Source: Vibrio sp. Hep-1b-8
GTDB taxonomy: Bacteria; Pseudomonadota; Gammaproteobacteria; Enterobacterales; Vibrionaceae
NCBI RefSeq assembly: GCF_006124995.1
Contig: NZ_QEWN01000110.1
Location: forward strand, 1 to 64,000
DNA: 64,000 nt
Direction: 5' to 3'
Part shown: piece by piece, positions 15,868-27,598 of the stretch
Layout of the letters: each line of letters opens with the position of its first letter
How positions within the stretch are numbered: the stretch's first letter is position 1
The notes under the pieces: generated by a model
What the model was told of the DNA's origin: nothing
Database searches by the model: none
The model's input: only the letters and a program-made list of their open reading frames with translations
Made by a program: the position numbers and the translations under genes

Positions 15868-16728
15868 ATGCTATTAGAAGGTATCGAAACCTTACTCGTT
15901 TTAAGCAAAGCGAAAACCATGAGCCGCACTGGCAGTCTGCTCTACATTAGCCAATCGGCCGTCAGTAAACGTATTGCCAATTTAGAAAGCAAGCTCGGTA
16001 AAAAGCTGATCGTGCCAGATGGACGAAATGTTCAACTCACTCAGGATGCCCTCAATCTCATCAATAGTATTGGGCCCGCTTTTAACGAGCTACAGGGACT
16101 GATCAATGATCAACAGGTCATGGCGGATCAAAGCATTTTAAAACTCGATTGCTCGGAAACCTTGGTTGCAGGCTATTTATCGACGGTTATCGCGGACTAC
16201 TTTCAAATTGATCCCTATCTGACTCTAACCACTAATCACACACCAAGAATCGTTGAACACGTTCAATCCGGTAAAGCACACATTGGAGTATGTGCCGGTC
16301 ATCTTTCCAAGCAGAACAATCTTATGCAGTTTCACTTGATTGATGAAGCCTTCTATATCGTATCGGATCAAAAGCTTGCCGCCCTACCCAATACGATCAT
16401 TACCAATGATCTGAATAATCCAGCGAACAGTTACCAACTCGATATTTTAACCCGTCTTAATATCAAGCCGATCATGCAGATGGACTCCTATTCAGCCGCA
16501 GCTCAACTAGCAATGCAAGGAATAGCGCCAGCTTTAGTACCAATCTCGGTGATCAAGGCGATGAAAATTGAGCCCAAATACTGTTCTCATTTCGAACAAT
16601 TGAGCTCTCTATACCGCCCGATTCATATTTGTTGTCGAACGTCTTCTTATCAAAACCCCAGGATCAGAACATTGATAACAACCATTGCTGATGCTGTTCC
16701 CAAAGCAGCTTCAGTGCCATTAGCATAG
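15868..16728 (+). CDS. LysR-family transcriptional regulator
   Basis: The 286-residue protein has an N-terminal winged helix-turn-helix (about residues 4-60: AKTMSRTGSLLYISQSAVSKRI, then LESKLGKKLI), followed by a periplasmic-binding-like effector domain, the standard LysR layout. Its 3' end overlaps the convergent TSUP permease gene by 61-65 bases. LysR regulators often control a neighbouring gene, so the permease is a candidate target, but the convergent layout gives no shared promoter. Its ligand is unknown. Confidence 0.88.
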   Translation: MLLEGIETLLVLSKAKTMSRTGSLLYISQSAVSKRIANLESKLGKKLIVPDGRNVQLTQDALNLINSIGPAFNELQGLINDQQVMADQSILKLDCSETLVAGYLSTVIADYFQIDPYLTLTTNHTPRIVEHVQSGKAHIGVCAGHLSKQNNLMQFHLIDEAFYIVSDQKLAALPNTIITNDLNNPANSYQLDILTRLNIKPIMQMDSYSAAAQLAMQGIAPALVPISVIKAMKIEPKYCSHFEQLSSLYRPIHICCRTSSYQNPRIRTLITTIADAVPKAASVPLA

Positions 16729-17443
16729 ACATGGTAATCACCAGAGGGCGGATCCACTTTTGCCCTTTAGTCACCACGACCTTTGCGCCTAGTTGTGCTC
16801 CGATAAATCCTCCTACTGCCATGACTAAACCGATCTCCCAAACAGGCAAGCCAGCGAGAACAAAAAATAGTAATGCGGCGATATTAGATGTGAAGTTAAG
16901 TACCTTGGTTCGAGCGGTCGCATCCACCAGCGAAAAGTGACCTAAAGCCACAAAACAAACGGTAAAGATAGAACCAGTTCCCGGACCAAAAAATCCATCA
17001 TAGAATCCCACGCCTCCGCCAACGGAAAAGGCGAACATGGCTTCAGAGATCTTTGCCTGCCCTGAATACTGCTTGGTTTTTGGGGTAAGAAGAAAGTAGA
17101 GTGAGATAGCAACCAGCAAAATCGGTATTAGGCTTGTTAAGACGCCTGCGTCGATATATTGCACCGCCTCAGCACCAACGGCTGAACCGATAAACGTACA
17201 TGCTATCGCCAAACGCATTTCTTTAATGCTCACTAAGCCATTACGCACGAAATACCAGCTTGCGGAAAAGCTGCCAAACGAACTTTGTAGTTTGTTGGTT
17301 GCCAGCGCTTGCGTAGGCGGAACACCAGCAGCAAGAAGTGCAGGCAGCGTAATTAAACCACCGCCTCCAGCCATTGCGTCAATAAAGCCAGCAGTGGTCG
17401 CTGCGATGAAAAGAATCGTCAGAATTTCGAGTGTTAGTTCCAT
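16664..17443 (-). CDS. TSUP (TauE/SafE) family membrane permease
   Basis: From ATG 17443 it has 259 residues and about eight hydrophobic helices. Family marks are AGFIDAMAGGGGLITLPALL at the start of the first repeat and GFYDGFFGPGTGSIF at the start of the second, the two halves of the internal duplication. TSUP proteins move sulfite, sulfonates, sulfoacetate or other small anions; which one is not readable here. The last ~65 bases overlap the convergent LysR gene, an unusually long tail-to-tail overlap. Confidence 0.88.
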   Translation of the reverse strand: MELTLEILTILFIAATTAGFIDAMAGGGGLITLPALLAAGVPPTQALATNKLQSSFGSFSASWYFVRNGLVSIKEMRLAIACTFIGSAVGAEAVQYIDAGVLTSLIPILLVAISLYFLLTPKTKQYSGQAKISEAMFAFSVGGGVGFYDGFFGPGTGSIFTVCFVALGHFSLVDATARTKVLNFTSNIAALLFFVLAGLPVWEIGLVMAVGGFIGAQLGAKVVVTKGQKWIRPLVITMSMLMALKLLWEQHQQWLLSMF

Positions 17444-17555
17444 TCTCAATCAATTGGTTATCAGCTATCTGTTAATCAAAATATCATCAAGTTAACAATT
17501 CACTTAGAGAAAGATTCGACTATAACCCATTCCATATTTTCAACAATATCGAGAT

Positions 17556-17581
17556 AAAAAAGCCCGCTCAAATGAGCGGGC
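17556..17581 (-). terminator. Rho-independent terminator after carB
   Basis: On the minus strand GCCCGCTCA and TGAGCGGGC form a perfect 9-bp stem followed by T6, 43 bases after the carB stop. It closes the carAB unit. Confidence 0.9.
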
Positions 17582-17623
17582 AATGAGGTTGTCATATAAG
17601 CTCTGTTGCGAGCCTACTGATTT

Positions 17624-20600
17624 TTATTTCGCTTCGTTCGCCGCGACTCTTGCGTGCAGCTCTTGAACTGAAGTTACCGACGTTTTCGCGTCTGCAGTGT
17701 GTGCCATACATACAGCAAAAGCTGCGTTTAGCGTCGTTGTGTAGTTTACTTTCTCTGCCAGTGCGCCACGACGTAGTACTTTAGAATCCTCAATCGCTTG
17801 ACGACCAGAAGCCGTGTTGACGATATAGGTGTACTCATTGTTCTTGATACGGTCAAGAATGTGTGGACGACCTTCGTGTACCTTGTTCACTAGACGAGGG
17901 TTAATACCCGCTTCACCTAGAATTACCGCTGTACCATGCGTTGCATCTAGTTGGTAACCAAGCTTAGTTAGTTTAGAAGCAAGGTCCACTACACGCTGTT
18001 TATCGCCTTCACGAACAGACAGTAGCGCACGACCACCTTCTGGGTAAACCGCGCCACAACCAAGTTCTGCTTTAGCGTAAGCTTCAGCAAACGTTGCGCC
18101 GACACCCATCACTTCACCAGTAGAGCGCATTTCAGGGCCTAACAGTGGGTCAACACCTGGGAATTTGTTGAATGGTAGTACAACTTCTTTCACTGAGTAG
18201 TATGGTGGGATGATCTCTTTAGTGAAGCCCTGAGACTCTAGAGATTGACCCGCCATAACACGTGCAGCAATTTTCGCTAGTGGTGCACCTGTTGCTTTCG
18301 ATACGAATGGAACCGTACGTGCAGCACGTGGGTTGACTTCAATTAGGTAAACTTCGTTATCTTTCACTGCGAACTGAGTGTTCATTAGACCACGTACACC
18401 AAGTTCGAAGGCTAGCTTCTCAACTTGCTCGCGCATCTTGTCTTGGATTTCTTGGCTTAGCGTGTAAGCAGGAAGTGAACATGCCGAGTCACCTGAGTGA
18501 ACGCCCGCTTGCTCGATATGCTCCATGATACCGCCGATAACCACACGCTCACCGTCACAGATAGCATCGATATCAACTTCCGTTGCATCATCTAGGAAAC
18601 GGTCAAGAAGAACTGGCGACTCGTTCGATACGCTAACCGCTTCATTGAAGTAACGACGTAGGTCTTGCTCATCGTATACGATTTCCATCGCACGGCCACC
18701 AAGTACATAGGAAGGACGTACAACAAGTGGGAAGCCAATTTCTTTCGACTTCTCAACCGCTTGTTCCATAGTGGTTACGGTCGCGTTTTCTGGCTGTAAC
18801 AGGCCTAAACGCTCAACTGCTGCTTGGAAACGCTCACGATCTTCGGCACGGTCGATTGCATCTGGGCTAGTACCAATGATTGGTACACCCGCGGCTTCAA
18901 GCGCACGAGCCAGTTTAAGTGGAGTCTGACCACCGTACTGAACGATAACGCCTTTTGGCTTCTCAACACGCACGATTGAAAGTACATCTTCCAGTGTTAC
19001 AGGTTCGAAGTACAGACGGTCAGACGTATCGTAATCGGTAGAAACGGTCTCTGGGTTACAGTTGACCATGATAGTTTCGTAACCATCTTCACGCAGAGCG
19101 AGTGATGCGTGAACACAACAGTAGTCAAATTCAATACCTTGGCCGATACGGTTTGGACCTCCGCCAAGAACCATGATCTTATCTCTATCTGTCGGTTGAG
19201 CTTCACATTCGTCATCGTAAGATGAGTACATGTAAGCCGTATCAGATGAAAATTCAGCCGCACACGTATCAACACGTTTGTATACCGGATGAATATCATA
19301 CTGGTCACGCAGACGACGGATTTCGCTTTCCGATACACCTAGGATTGAAGATAGACGAGCATCAGAGAAACCTTTGCGCTTCATCTTACGCAGAACATCT
19401 TCAGTTAGACCAGCAAAGCCACCCGCTTTAACTTGGTTTTCTAGGCTAACAAGTTCTTCAATTTGAACAAGGAACCAGCGGTCAATTTGCGTTAGGTTGA
19501 ATACGCCATCGACTGACATACCAGCACGGAATGCATCAGCGATGTACCAAATACGCTCGGCACCGGCTTCTTTCAGCTCATGGCGAATAGTTGTTAGTGC
19601 GTCTGGCGCATCTAGGTCAACCATCTCGTCAAAACCATTTGCACCAACTTCTAGACCACGAAGTGCTTTTTGTAGAGATTCTTGTTGGTTACGACCGATC
19701 GCCATAACCTCACCAACGGACTTCATCTGAGTTGTTAGACGATCGTTAGCACCTGCGAATTTCTCGAAGTTAAAACGAGGAATCTTTGTTACTACATAGT
19801 CGATAGTTGGTTCGAATGATGCTGGAGTTGCACCACCCGTGATGTCATTTTGTAGCTCATCAAGCGTAAAACCAACAGCCAGTTTCGCTGCAATCTTCGC
19901 GATTGGGAAACCTGTTGCTTTAGAAGCTAGAGCAGAAGAGCGAGATACACGAGGGTTCATCTCGATGATAACCATGCGGCCATCTTTCGGGTTGATACCA
20001 AACTGTACGTTAGAACCACCTGTTTCAACACCAATTTCGCGCAGTACCGCTAGAGATGCGTTACGCATCAGTTGGTATTCTTTGTCGGTCAACGTTTGAG
20101 CTGGAGCAACTGTAATTGAGTCACCCGTGTGAATACCCATTGGGTCGAAGTTCTCGATAGAACATACGATGATACAGTTGTCCGCTTTATCACGAACCAC
20201 TTCCATCTCGTACTCTTTCCAACCGATTAGAGATTCATCGATTAGCAGTTCGTTTGTTGGAGAAAGGTCAAGACCACGACGACAGATCTCTTCGAACTCT
20301 TCTTTGTTATACGCGATACCACCACCGGTACCACCCATAGTGAATGAAGGACGAATAATACAAGGGAAGCCAACCATATCCAGAACAGCGTAAGCTTGTT
20401 CCATTGTTTTCGCCGTATCAGCACGTGGACACTCAAGGCCGATAGACTTCATCGCTTTATCGAAACGAGAACGGTCTTCTGCTTTATCGATAGCGTCAGC
20501 CGTTGCACCAATCATCTCTACACCGAATTCGGCAAGGACGCCGTGCTTCTCTAGGTCTAGTGCACAGTTAAGCGCTGTCTGACCACCCATCGTTGGGAGA

Positions 20601-20857
20601 ACCGCATCTGGACGCTCTTTTTCGATGATCTTACGCACGACTTCCCATTGAATTGGTTCAATGTAAGTGGCATCCGCCATGTCTGGGTCAGTCATGATGG
20701 TTGCTGGGTTCGAGTTAACAAGAATTACTCGGTACCCCTCTTCACGCAGTGCTTTACATGCTTGAGCACCAGAGTAGTCAAACTCACATGCCTGACCGAT
20801 AACAATCGGGCCTGCACCTAGAATTAGAATACTTTTTATGTCAGTACGTTTTGGCAT
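17624..20857 (-). CDS. carB: Carbamoyl-phosphate synthase large subunit
   Basis: The 1077-residue protein has the two duplicated ATP-grasp halves. The first begins with [21 protein letters not shown] and contains [15 protein letters not shown]; the second begins [21 protein letters not shown] and contains [16 protein letters not shown]-terminal allosteric domain (after about residue 940) follows. It makes carbamoyl phosphate for arginine and pyrimidine synthesis with ammonia channelled from CarA. Length is normal. It lies 16 bases after carA. Confidence 0.98.
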   Translation of the reverse strand: MPKRTDIKSILILGAGPIVIGQACEFDYSGAQACKALREEGYRVILVNSNPATIMTDPDMADATYIEPIQWEVVRKIIEKERPDAVLPTMGGQTALNCALDLEKHGVLAEFGVEMIGATADAIDKAEDRSRFDKAMKSIGLECPRADTAKTMEQAYAVLDMVGFPCIIRPSFTMGGTGGGIAYNKEEFEEICRRGLDLSPTNELLIDESLIGWKEYEMEVVRDKADNCIIVCSIENFDPMGIHTGDSITVAPAQTLTDKEYQLMRNASLAVLREIGVETGGSNVQFGINPKDGRMVIIEMNPRVSRSSALASKATGFPIAKIAAKLAVGFTLDELQNDITGGATPASFEPTIDYVVTKIPRFNFEKFAGANDRLTTQMKSVGEVMAIGRNQQESLQKALRGLEVGANGFDEMVDLDAPDALTTIRHELKEAGAERIWYIADAFRAGMSVDGVFNLTQIDRWFLVQIEELVSLENQVKAGGFAGLTEDVLRKMKRKGFSDARLSSILGVSESEIRRLRDQYDIHPVYKRVDTCAAEFSSDTAYMYSSYDDECEAQPTDRDKIMVLGGGPNRIGQGIEFDYCCVHASLALREDGYETIMVNCNPETVSTDYDTSDRLYFEPVTLEDVLSIVRVEKPKGVIVQYGGQTPLKLARALEAAGVPIIGTSPDAIDRAEDRERFQAAVERLGLLQPENATVTTMEQAVEKSKEIGFPLVVRPSYVLGGRAMEIVYDEQDLRRYFNEAVSVSNESPVLLDRFLDDATEVDIDAICDGERVVIGGIMEHIEQAGVHSGDSACSLPAYTLSQEIQDKMREQVEKLAFELGVRGLMNTQFAVKDNEVYLIEVNPRAARTVPFVSKATGAPLAKIAARVMAGQSLESQGFTKEIIPPYYSVKEVVLPFNKFPGVDPLLGPEMRSTGEVMGVGATFAEAYAKAELGCGAVYPEGGRALLSVREGDKQRVVDLASKLTKLGYQLDATHGTAVILGEAGINPRLVNKVHEGRPHILDRIKNNEYTYIVNTASGRQAIEDSKVLRRGALAEKVNYTTTLNAAFAVCMAHTADAKTSVTSVQELHARVAANEAK

Positions 20858-20873
20858 TCTCTACTACTCCGAA

Positions 20874-22013
20874 TTAAGCGCTGTGTTGTTTGATTAGTTC
20901 GATAAAGTGGTCAAATAGCGGAGCCGCGTCATGTGGACCTGGGCTTGCTTCAGGGTGACCTTGAAAGCTAAATGCTGGCTTATCCGTACGGTGGATACCT
21001 TGAAGAGAGCCATCAAATAGTGACACGTGAGTTGCACGCAAGTTCTCAGGTAGCGTTGCTTCATCCGCCGCAAAACCGTGGTTCTGAGAAGTAATCATCA
21101 CAACATTGCGGTCTAGGTCTTTAACTGGGTGGTTAGCACCATGGTGACCGAACTTCATCTTCACAGTCTTCGCACCAGAAGCTAGTGCTAGGATTTGGTG
21201 GCCAAGACAGATACCAAAGACTGGCAAACCTTTTTCTAGGAATACTTTTGTCGCTTCAATTGCGTAAGTACATGGTTCTGGATCGCCAGGGCCGTTCGAT
21301 AAGAATACGCCATCTGGATTCAGAGCTAAGACTTCTTCCGCTGAAGTTTCAGCAGGCACAACGGTTAGGCGGCAGCCTCGGTCAACAAGCATACGCAGGA
21401 TGTTGCGTTTTGCACCGAAGTCGTAGGCAACAACATGATATGGCAGCTCGCTATCGTCTTGCGCTTCAGGAAGTCCACCCTCAAGCGTCCACGAGCCCTG
21501 TTTCCATTGGTACGCTTCTTTTGTTGTAACTTCTTTCGCAAGGTCCATACCTTTTAGGCCAGGGAATTCTTTCGCTTTAGCAAGAGCTAGAGCCTCGTCT
21601 AAGTTGTTACCAGCGACGATACAACCGTTCTGTGCACCTTTTTCACGCAAAATACGAGTAAGTTTACGCGTATCGATATCAGCAATGCCGACGATATTTT
21701 GCGATTTAAGGTAGTCAGAAAGGGATTGTTGGTTACGGAAGTTAGAAGCGATAAGAGGAAGATCGCGAATCACAAGGCCTTGTGCGTGGATTGAAGAAGA
21801 TTCTTCGTCTTCGGTATTAGTACCGGTATTGCCAATGTGAGGATAAGTAAGGGTGACGATCTGTTGGGAATAGGAAGGATCAGTGAGGATTTCTTGGTAC
21901 CCCGTCATCGAGGTATTAAAAACAACTTCACCAACGGATAAACCATCTGCTCCAATGGAAACACCGCGGAACACTGTCCCATCTTCTAGGACTAACAGTG
22001 CTGATTTACTCAA
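20874..22013 (-). CDS. carA: Carbamoyl-phosphate synthase small subunit (TTG start)
   Basis: The 379-residue glutaminase subunit has a class I amidotransferase domain in its C-terminal half, with the nucleophile elbow [11 protein letters not shown] and the His/Glu pair in [12 protein letters not shown]. The start codon is TTG at 22013-22011, placed 5 bases after GGAGG; no ATG is available before the conserved [12 protein letters not shown] start. E. coli carA is known to start with UUG as well. It forms an operon with carB. Confidence 0.97.
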   Translation of the reverse strand: MSKSALLVLEDGTVFRGVSIGADGLSVGEVVFNTSMTGYQEILTDPSYSQQIVTLTYPHIGNTGTNTEDEESSSIHAQGLVIRDLPLIASNFRNQQSLSDYLKSQNIVGIADIDTRKLTRILREKGAQNGCIVAGNNLDEALALAKAKEFPGLKGMDLAKEVTTKEAYQWKQGSWTLEGGLPEAQDDSELPYHVVAYDFGAKRNILRMLVDRGCRLTVVPAETSAEEVLALNPDGVFLSNGPGDPEPCTYAIEATKVFLEKGLPVFGICLGHQILALASGAKTVKMKFGHHGANHPVKDLDRNVVMITSQNHGFAADEATLPENLRATHVSLFDGSLQGIHRTDKPAFSFQGHPEASPGPHDAAPLFDHFIELIKQHSA

Positions 22014-22118
22014 GACAACCTCCAGAATAAAAATGCAAAAATAATAAATTTAACTGCAAATTTGCCTTCCTTGGCGCAATAAAAAAGCGCAAATAGGTAT
22101 TTTAGACAAATTGGCGGT

Positions 22119-22147
22119 ATTCTAAAGACGCTTGCGGTTCGTGTCAA
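22119..22147 (-). promoter_or_regulatory. Sigma-70 promoter of carAB
   Basis: On the minus strand TTGACA (22147-22142) and TAGAAT (22124-22119) are separated by exactly 17 bases. The predicted start near 22112 leaves a leader of about 100 bases before carA. Confidence 0.65.
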
Positions 22148-22155
22148 CATAGACA

Positions 22156-22169
22156 TGAAAATAAATTTA
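22156..22169. promoter_or_regulatory. Possible ArgR half-operator upstream of the carAB promoter
   Basis: TGAAAATAAATTTA matches the ARG-box core TGAAT-W4-ATTCA at 12 of 14 positions and lies directly upstream of the -35 element. ArgR usually needs two boxes 21 bases apart and I do not see a good second one, so this is tentative. Confidence 0.25.
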
Positions 22170-22458
22170 CTATTTAAAGCAGTTAAAACAAAAAATGGTT
22201 TTAGACCCCCAAAAAAACAAGTTTAGTCGCGATTAGCAATCGTGTTCATGAAAATACGGTGAATCTCACTAACCATAACAGATTTAAGATCACATTTTTT
22301 TAGCCATGATTTACGCAAACGTTGCACCACCAAAGTTAACTCTCACTTTTAAGCATTTAATGCCAATAAGCGACCATAATCGCCAAAAACACAACTAAAC
22401 TTAACTAGTCACTGCACTTTAATAAAGGGTATGACAACCCATAACTATAGGCAGATAC

Positions 22459-22483
22459 AAAAAGCGCCGGGATAACCCAGCGC
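22459..22483 (-). terminator. Rho-independent terminator after dapB
   Basis: On the minus strand GCGCTGGG pairs with CCCGGCGC (one G-T pair) around TTAT, followed by T5. It lies about 55 bases after the dapB stop. Confidence 0.8.
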
Positions 22484-22538
22484 ATAATTATTTAATATTG
22501 CTTTAATGATTTGATCGTGTTGACCCATTCACCTCAAA

Positions 22539-23399
<861 letters not shown>

Positions 23400-23444
23400 C
23401 TAACAGTATTAATAGGCGATGGCTAGTCGGCTATAGAGTGCAAG

Positions 23445-23843
23445 TTAGCAAAACTCTTTTACTACTCGCTCTAGAATCGGCACATTGGCTTCAGGAAAGG
23501 TGTAATTAACAAGTTCATCTAGCGCAACCCACAAACCCTGTTGCCCTTCTTTACCGTAGGGTTCACCTTCAAATTGAGTCACTGTCATGAAATCAAATTT
23601 GAGTGACTTATCTGGATAATCAAACTCCAAGTGTTCAAAAGGTTGCTGCTCGGTAGTCGTAATACCAATTTCTTCTTCAAGCTCTCGAATCATGGCCTGT
23701 TCAATGGTTTCACCCTGCTCAACTTTACCGCCAGGAAACTCCCAGAAGCCCCCTTTATGCTTGTCATCTGGACGTTTTGTAATGAATACCTGTGATTTAT
23801 CGAGGTTAAAAATAATACCTGCGACAATATGGATTCTTTTCAT
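23445..23843 (-). CDS. mutT: 8-oxo-dGTP diphosphatase
   Basis: The 132-residue Nudix hydrolase carries the box G-x5-E-x7-REUxEExGU as GGKVEQGETIEQAMIRELEE followed by EIGI (about residues 38-61). MutT removes oxidised dGTP from the nucleotide pool and prevents A:T to C:G errors. Length is standard. It is read in the same direction as secA, 199 bases downstream of it, with a terminator-like hairpin between; MutT following SecA is a common gammaproteobacterial order. Confidence 0.94.
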   Translation of the reverse strand: MKRIHIVAGIIFNLDKSQVFITKRPDDKHKGGFWEFPGGKVEQGETIEQAMIRELEEEIGITTTEQQPFEHLEFDYPDKSLKFDFMTVTQFEGEPYGKEGQQGLWVALDELVNYTFPEANVPILERVVKEFC

Positions 23844-23914
23844 CTGACTTCCTAATTACTTTGGTTGCCATACCCTGCAACGGGGCAGACTGTTCTAATT
23901 ACAAACATTAGATA

Positions 23915-23940
23915 CAAAAAGAGCCGCAAACGCGACTCTT
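23915..23940 (-). terminator. Rho-independent terminator between secA and mutT
   Basis: On the minus strand AGAGTCGCG pairs with CGGCTCT with one mismatch, followed by T5. It lies about 100 bases after the secA stop, so mutT may have its own promoter or be reached by read-through. Confidence 0.6.
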
Positions 23941-24042
23941 TATATTATCAATTTTCCATAGCAGCACGCGTTAAGGACAACCAGGCAATGCGGAGTTTAC
24001 GTGAGTAAATAGGCACTGCCGACGCTGTCCTCAGCCAAGACA

Positions 24043-26769
24043 TTAGTTTATTTGTCCGTGGCACTGCTTGTATTTTTTACCACTACCACATGGGCATGGT
24101 TCGTTACGTCCCACTTTACGTTCATCACGAACGACCGGTTGGTGAGCACCTTGCGATTCATCATTATCAGACAACTGATTATCAGCAGACGCATGTTGAG
24201 CTTGCGCACGTCGAGCCGCTTCTTCAGCTTGAGCAAGACGCTGAGCTTCCATACGTTCTACTTCTTCCTGCTGTTGAACACGGACCTTAGAAAGAATCGT
24301 GATCACGTCAGCTTTTAGAGAATCAAGAAGACCTTCAAACAGTTCAAATGACTCACGTTTGTATTCTTGCTTAGGGTTCTTCTGTGCATAACCACGTAAG
24401 TGAATACCTTGACGAAGGTGATCCATCGCAGCTAGGTGTTCTTTCCACAATGTATCTAGCGTTTGTAGCATGACAGATTTTTCAAAGTTACGGAGTACTT
24501 GCGCACCGACCACTTCTTCTTTCTGTTTGTAAACGGCTACCGCGGTATCTAGGATCTTCTCGCGCAATGCTTCTTCGTATAGCTTGTCGTCTTCCTCAAG
24601 CCACTGTTTGATTGGGGCATTGAGGTCAAAGTCATTTTTAAGACGCTCTTGAAGGCCTTCAATATCCCACATATCTTCCAGAGATTGTGGTGGGATGTAC
24701 TCATCAATCGTTGCAGACAGAACATCAACGCGGTTTTGTTCGATCATTTCGCTGATGTCTTCAACATTCATCAGTTCATCGCGAAGTTCGTAAACAACCT
24801 TACGCTGGTCATTCGCCACGTCATCGTATTCGAGCAACTGCTTACGAATATCGAAGTTGCGACCTTCTACTTTACGCTGAGCTTTCTCGATCGAACGAGA
24901 TAACATCTTAGATTCAATCGCTTCGCCCTCATCCATACCACTTTGGATCAGGCTTGCCATACGATCAGAGGTAAAGATACGCAGCAGTGAGTCTTCCATC
25001 GATAGGTAGAAACGAGAAGAACCTGCATCACCTTGACGACCAGAACGACCACGTAACTGGTTGTCGATACGGCGAGATTCATGACGCTCTGTACCAATAA
25101 TATGCAAACCACCCGCTTGCAGAACTTGGTCGTGAACCACTTTCCATTCAGCTTTAATTGCATCAATCTGCTCTTGTGAAGGATTTTGCAATGCCTCTAC
25201 TTTCGCTTGCCAGCTACCACCCAACACGATGTCGGTACCACGACCAGCCATGTTAGTAGCGATAGTGACCGCGCCAGGAATACCTGCTTCTGCAACGATC
25301 TCAGCTTCTCGCTCGTGGAACTTGGCGTTAAGAACATTGTGCTTGATTTTGGCTTTCTTCAATGCATTAGAAAGAAGCTCAGATTTTTCAATCGAAACCG
25401 TACCCACTAGAGATGGCTGACCTTTCTCAACACGTTCTTTAATGTCTTCGATGATCGCGTTGAATTTTTCAGCTTCGGTACGATAAACCACATCTGGCAT
25501 ATCGTTACGAATCATTGGCTTGTTGGTTGGAATAACAACCGTTTCAAGACCATAGATAGACTGGAATTCGAACGCTTCTGTATCTGCGGTACCTGTCATA
25601 CCTGACAGTTTTTCGTATAGACGGAAATAGTTCTGGAAAGTGATCGATGCCAGAGTCTGGTTTTCATTCTGGATCTTCACGCCTTCTTTTGCTTCTACCG
25701 CTTGGTGTAGCCCTTCTGACCAACGACGTCCCGGCATTGTACGGCCAGTGTGTTCGTCAACAATAACCACTTCACCATCTTCGGTAACGATGTAATCGAC
25801 GTTTTTCTCAAACAATACGTGAGCGCGCAGAGCGGCATTCACGTGATGTAGTAGACTGATATTGGTTGGTGAATAAAGTGTGTCACCCTCTTCCATCAGT
25901 CCATTTTTAATCATTAGCTCTTCCACAAATTCTTGACCCGTTTCAGTCAAGTGAACTTGCTTAGACTTCTCATCTACAGTGTAGTGACCGTCACCGCGGT
26001 ACTCTTCTGAATCTTCTTTATCTTGTTTTTGTAGATGTGGGATCAGGGTATTAATGCGAGTGTAGAGCTCTGAGCTATCTTCAGCAGGGCCTGAAATGAT
26101 CAGCGGCGTACGCGCTTCATCAATCAGAATCGAGTCCACCTCATCGACAACAGCAAAGAAGCGTTCACGCTGTACGCGGTCTTCGGCACGGAAAGCCATA
26201 TTATCGCGTAAGTAGTCGAAACCAAATTCGTTGTTTGTGCCGTACAGAATATCGGCTAGATAAGCTTGCTTCTTCTCTGGTGGCGCCATGTTAGGCACGT
26301 TCACACCAACAGTCATACCTAGGAATTCAAATAAAGGACGGTTTGTTTCTGCATCACGTTTGGCTAGATAGTCATTCACCGTAACAACGTGGACACCTTT
26401 ACCAGGAAGGGCATTTAAGTAGGCAGGCAAGGTTGCTGTTAATGTTTTACCTTCACCTGTACGCATTTCTGCGATTTGGCCTGCGTTCAGTACCATACCA
26501 CCGATAAGCTGAACGTCGAAATGGCGCATGCCATAAACACGCTTAGATGCTTCACGTACCGTTGCAAAAGCTTCTGGTAGTAATTTATCTAACGTTTCAC
26601 CCTGTTCTAAACGCTGACGGAACTCAACCGTTTTAGCTTTTAACTCTTCGTCAGATAGAGCTTCAAACGTTGGTTCGTAGTTATTAATCTCTTTTACAAT
26701 TTTTCTCAGGCGTCGCAGTGTTCTGTCATTGCGACTGCCAATTACCTTTGTCAGTAGCTTAGTTATCAT
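24043..26769 (-). CDS. secA: Preprotein translocase ATPase SecA
   Basis: The 908-residue motor of the Sec pathway contains the Walker A motif [11 protein letters not shown] (about residues 102-112), the Walker B motif [14 protein letters not shown] (about 208-221), and the helicase-like [13 protein letters not shown] (about 509-521) and [13 protein letters not shown]-terminal zinc finger [13 protein letters not shown] binds SecB and phospholipids. SecA pushes preproteins through SecYEG. There is no secM between lpxC and secA as in enterobacteria; dciA takes that position on the opposite strand. Confidence 0.98.
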   Translation of the reverse strand: MITKLLTKVIGSRNDRTLRRLRKIVKEINNYEPTFEALSDEELKAKTVEFRQRLEQGETLDKLLPEAFATVREASKRVYGMRHFDVQLIGGMVLNAGQIAEMRTGEGKTLTATLPAYLNALPGKGVHVVTVNDYLAKRDAETNRPLFEFLGMTVGVNVPNMAPPEKKQAYLADILYGTNNEFGFDYLRDNMAFRAEDRVQRERFFAVVDEVDSILIDEARTPLIISGPAEDSSELYTRINTLIPHLQKQDKEDSEEYRGDGHYTVDEKSKQVHLTETGQEFVEELMIKNGLMEEGDTLYSPTNISLLHHVNAALRAHVLFEKNVDYIVTEDGEVVIVDEHTGRTMPGRRWSEGLHQAVEAKEGVKIQNENQTLASITFQNYFRLYEKLSGMTGTADTEAFEFQSIYGLETVVIPTNKPMIRNDMPDVVYRTEAEKFNAIIEDIKERVEKGQPSLVGTVSIEKSELLSNALKKAKIKHNVLNAKFHEREAEIVAEAGIPGAVTIATNMAGRGTDIVLGGSWQAKVEALQNPSQEQIDAIKAEWKVVHDQVLQAGGLHIIGTERHESRRIDNQLRGRSGRQGDAGSSRFYLSMEDSLLRIFTSDRMASLIQSGMDEGEAIESKMLSRSIEKAQRKVEGRNFDIRKQLLEYDDVANDQRKVVYELRDELMNVEDISEMIEQNRVDVLSATIDEYIPPQSLEDMWDIEGLQERLKNDFDLNAPIKQWLEEDDKLYEEALREKILDTAVAVYKQKEEVVGAQVLRNFEKSVMLQTLDTLWKEHLAAMDHLRQGIHLRGYAQKNPKQEYKRESFELFEGLLDSLKADVITILSKVRVQQQEEVERMEAQRLAQAEEAARRAQAQHASADNQLSDNDESQGAHQPVVRDERKVGRNEPCPCGSGKKYKQCHGQIN

Positions 26770-27088
26770 TTGCTATGAATCTCTCTTTATTTAGATCGGG
26801 CCCGATCTATTTCAATGCCTTCAGTCTCTAACAGTTTTTTACTAAGAATACTGAGATAAATCACGTAACTCAGATATTGAGATGAGAACTCTAGATTTCA
26901 AGGCTTATATCACTATAAGTGGCGCATAGTTTATGAAATTTTGCCTCCGACAACCAATAACAAGGTGATTTGTTTGAAGCATTCTTTATTTTTTGACGTT
27001 ATATGATGGAAGTTTATTCGTTATCTGCCCTATCTTCGGACCAATCCTTTGACTAAAATAGGGCTGACTATGGAACTTGAGGCTCATT
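26770..27088. other. Divergent control region of secA and dciA
   Basis: The 319 bases hold no gene. They are AT-rich and must contain the secA promoter on the minus strand and the dciA promoter on the plus strand. I found no secM-like arrest peptide frame and no strong hairpin. Confidence 0.5.
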
Positions 27089-27541
27089 ATGAGAGACCAT
27101 CGCCCGACGTTAGGTGACGAGATCATTGCCGATTCACGACTTTCGCAACTCCAACAGCACGCAAAAGAGATCATGACGATCAACAAAGAATTAAAGGCAA
27201 TTCTGCCCAGAGGCGCGGAAGATCATTGCCGGGTGGCAAACATTCGCGATAATCAACTGATCCTCGAAGTGGCCAGTGCAGGGATCAAAATGAAGATCGA
27301 CTATGAGCGTTTGCATATCCTTAATCAATTACGAGCAAAAGGTTTTGCCCGCCTCATTGGCGTAACGGTGCAGATCAACCCAGATCTTTATCGAAGTCGT
27401 GAAGAGAAAAAAGAGAGATCTAAGCCTCGTGACCCTATTTCTGAAACAGCCGCTCAGTACTTAGAAATGATTGCCAGTGGTGCATCACCTAAAGTTAAGG
27501 CTCGTTTGGAAAGCTTAGCGAAGCTTGCTAACAAAGATTAG
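27089..27541 (+). CDS. dciA: DciA-type DUF721 helicase-loading protein
   Basis: The start is ATG 27089, after GAGG; a TTG four codons earlier lacks support. The 150-residue protein has a DUF721 domain (about residues 10-100: ...LLEVASAGIKMKIDYERLHIL... and GVTVQINPDLYR), then a basic tail. In bacteria that lack DnaC, DciA loads the DnaB helicase at the origin; vibrios use it. The gene lies between secA and lpxC, the place of secM in E. coli. Confidence 0.8.
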   Translation: MRDHRPTLGDEIIADSRLSQLQQHAKEIMTINKELKAILPRGAEDHCRVANIRDNQLILEVASAGIKMKIDYERLHILNQLRAKGFARLIGVTVQINPDLYRSREEKKERSKPRDPISETAAQYLEMIASGASPKVKARLESLAKLANKD

Positions 27542-27556
27542 TTTTATTGTAGGCAT

Positions 27557-27586
27557 AAAAAAGCCAGACTCTCGTCTGGCTTTTTT
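27557..27586. terminator. Bidirectional terminator between dciA and lpxC
   Basis: GCCAGAC and GTCTGGC form a perfect 7-bp stem around TCTC, with A6 on the left and T6 on the right, so it can end the convergent dciA and lpxC transcripts. Confidence 0.92.
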
Positions 27587-27598
27587 AATTCAATCTAC

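Larger units (their letters stand above)
22014..22458. other. Upstream region and leader of carAB
   Basis: This 445-base gap has no gene. Near carA it carries the promoter described separately and a ~100-base leader with a T6 run between two GCGC tetramers. Farther upstream the sequence is AT-rich with no recognised feature. Confidence 0.5.
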
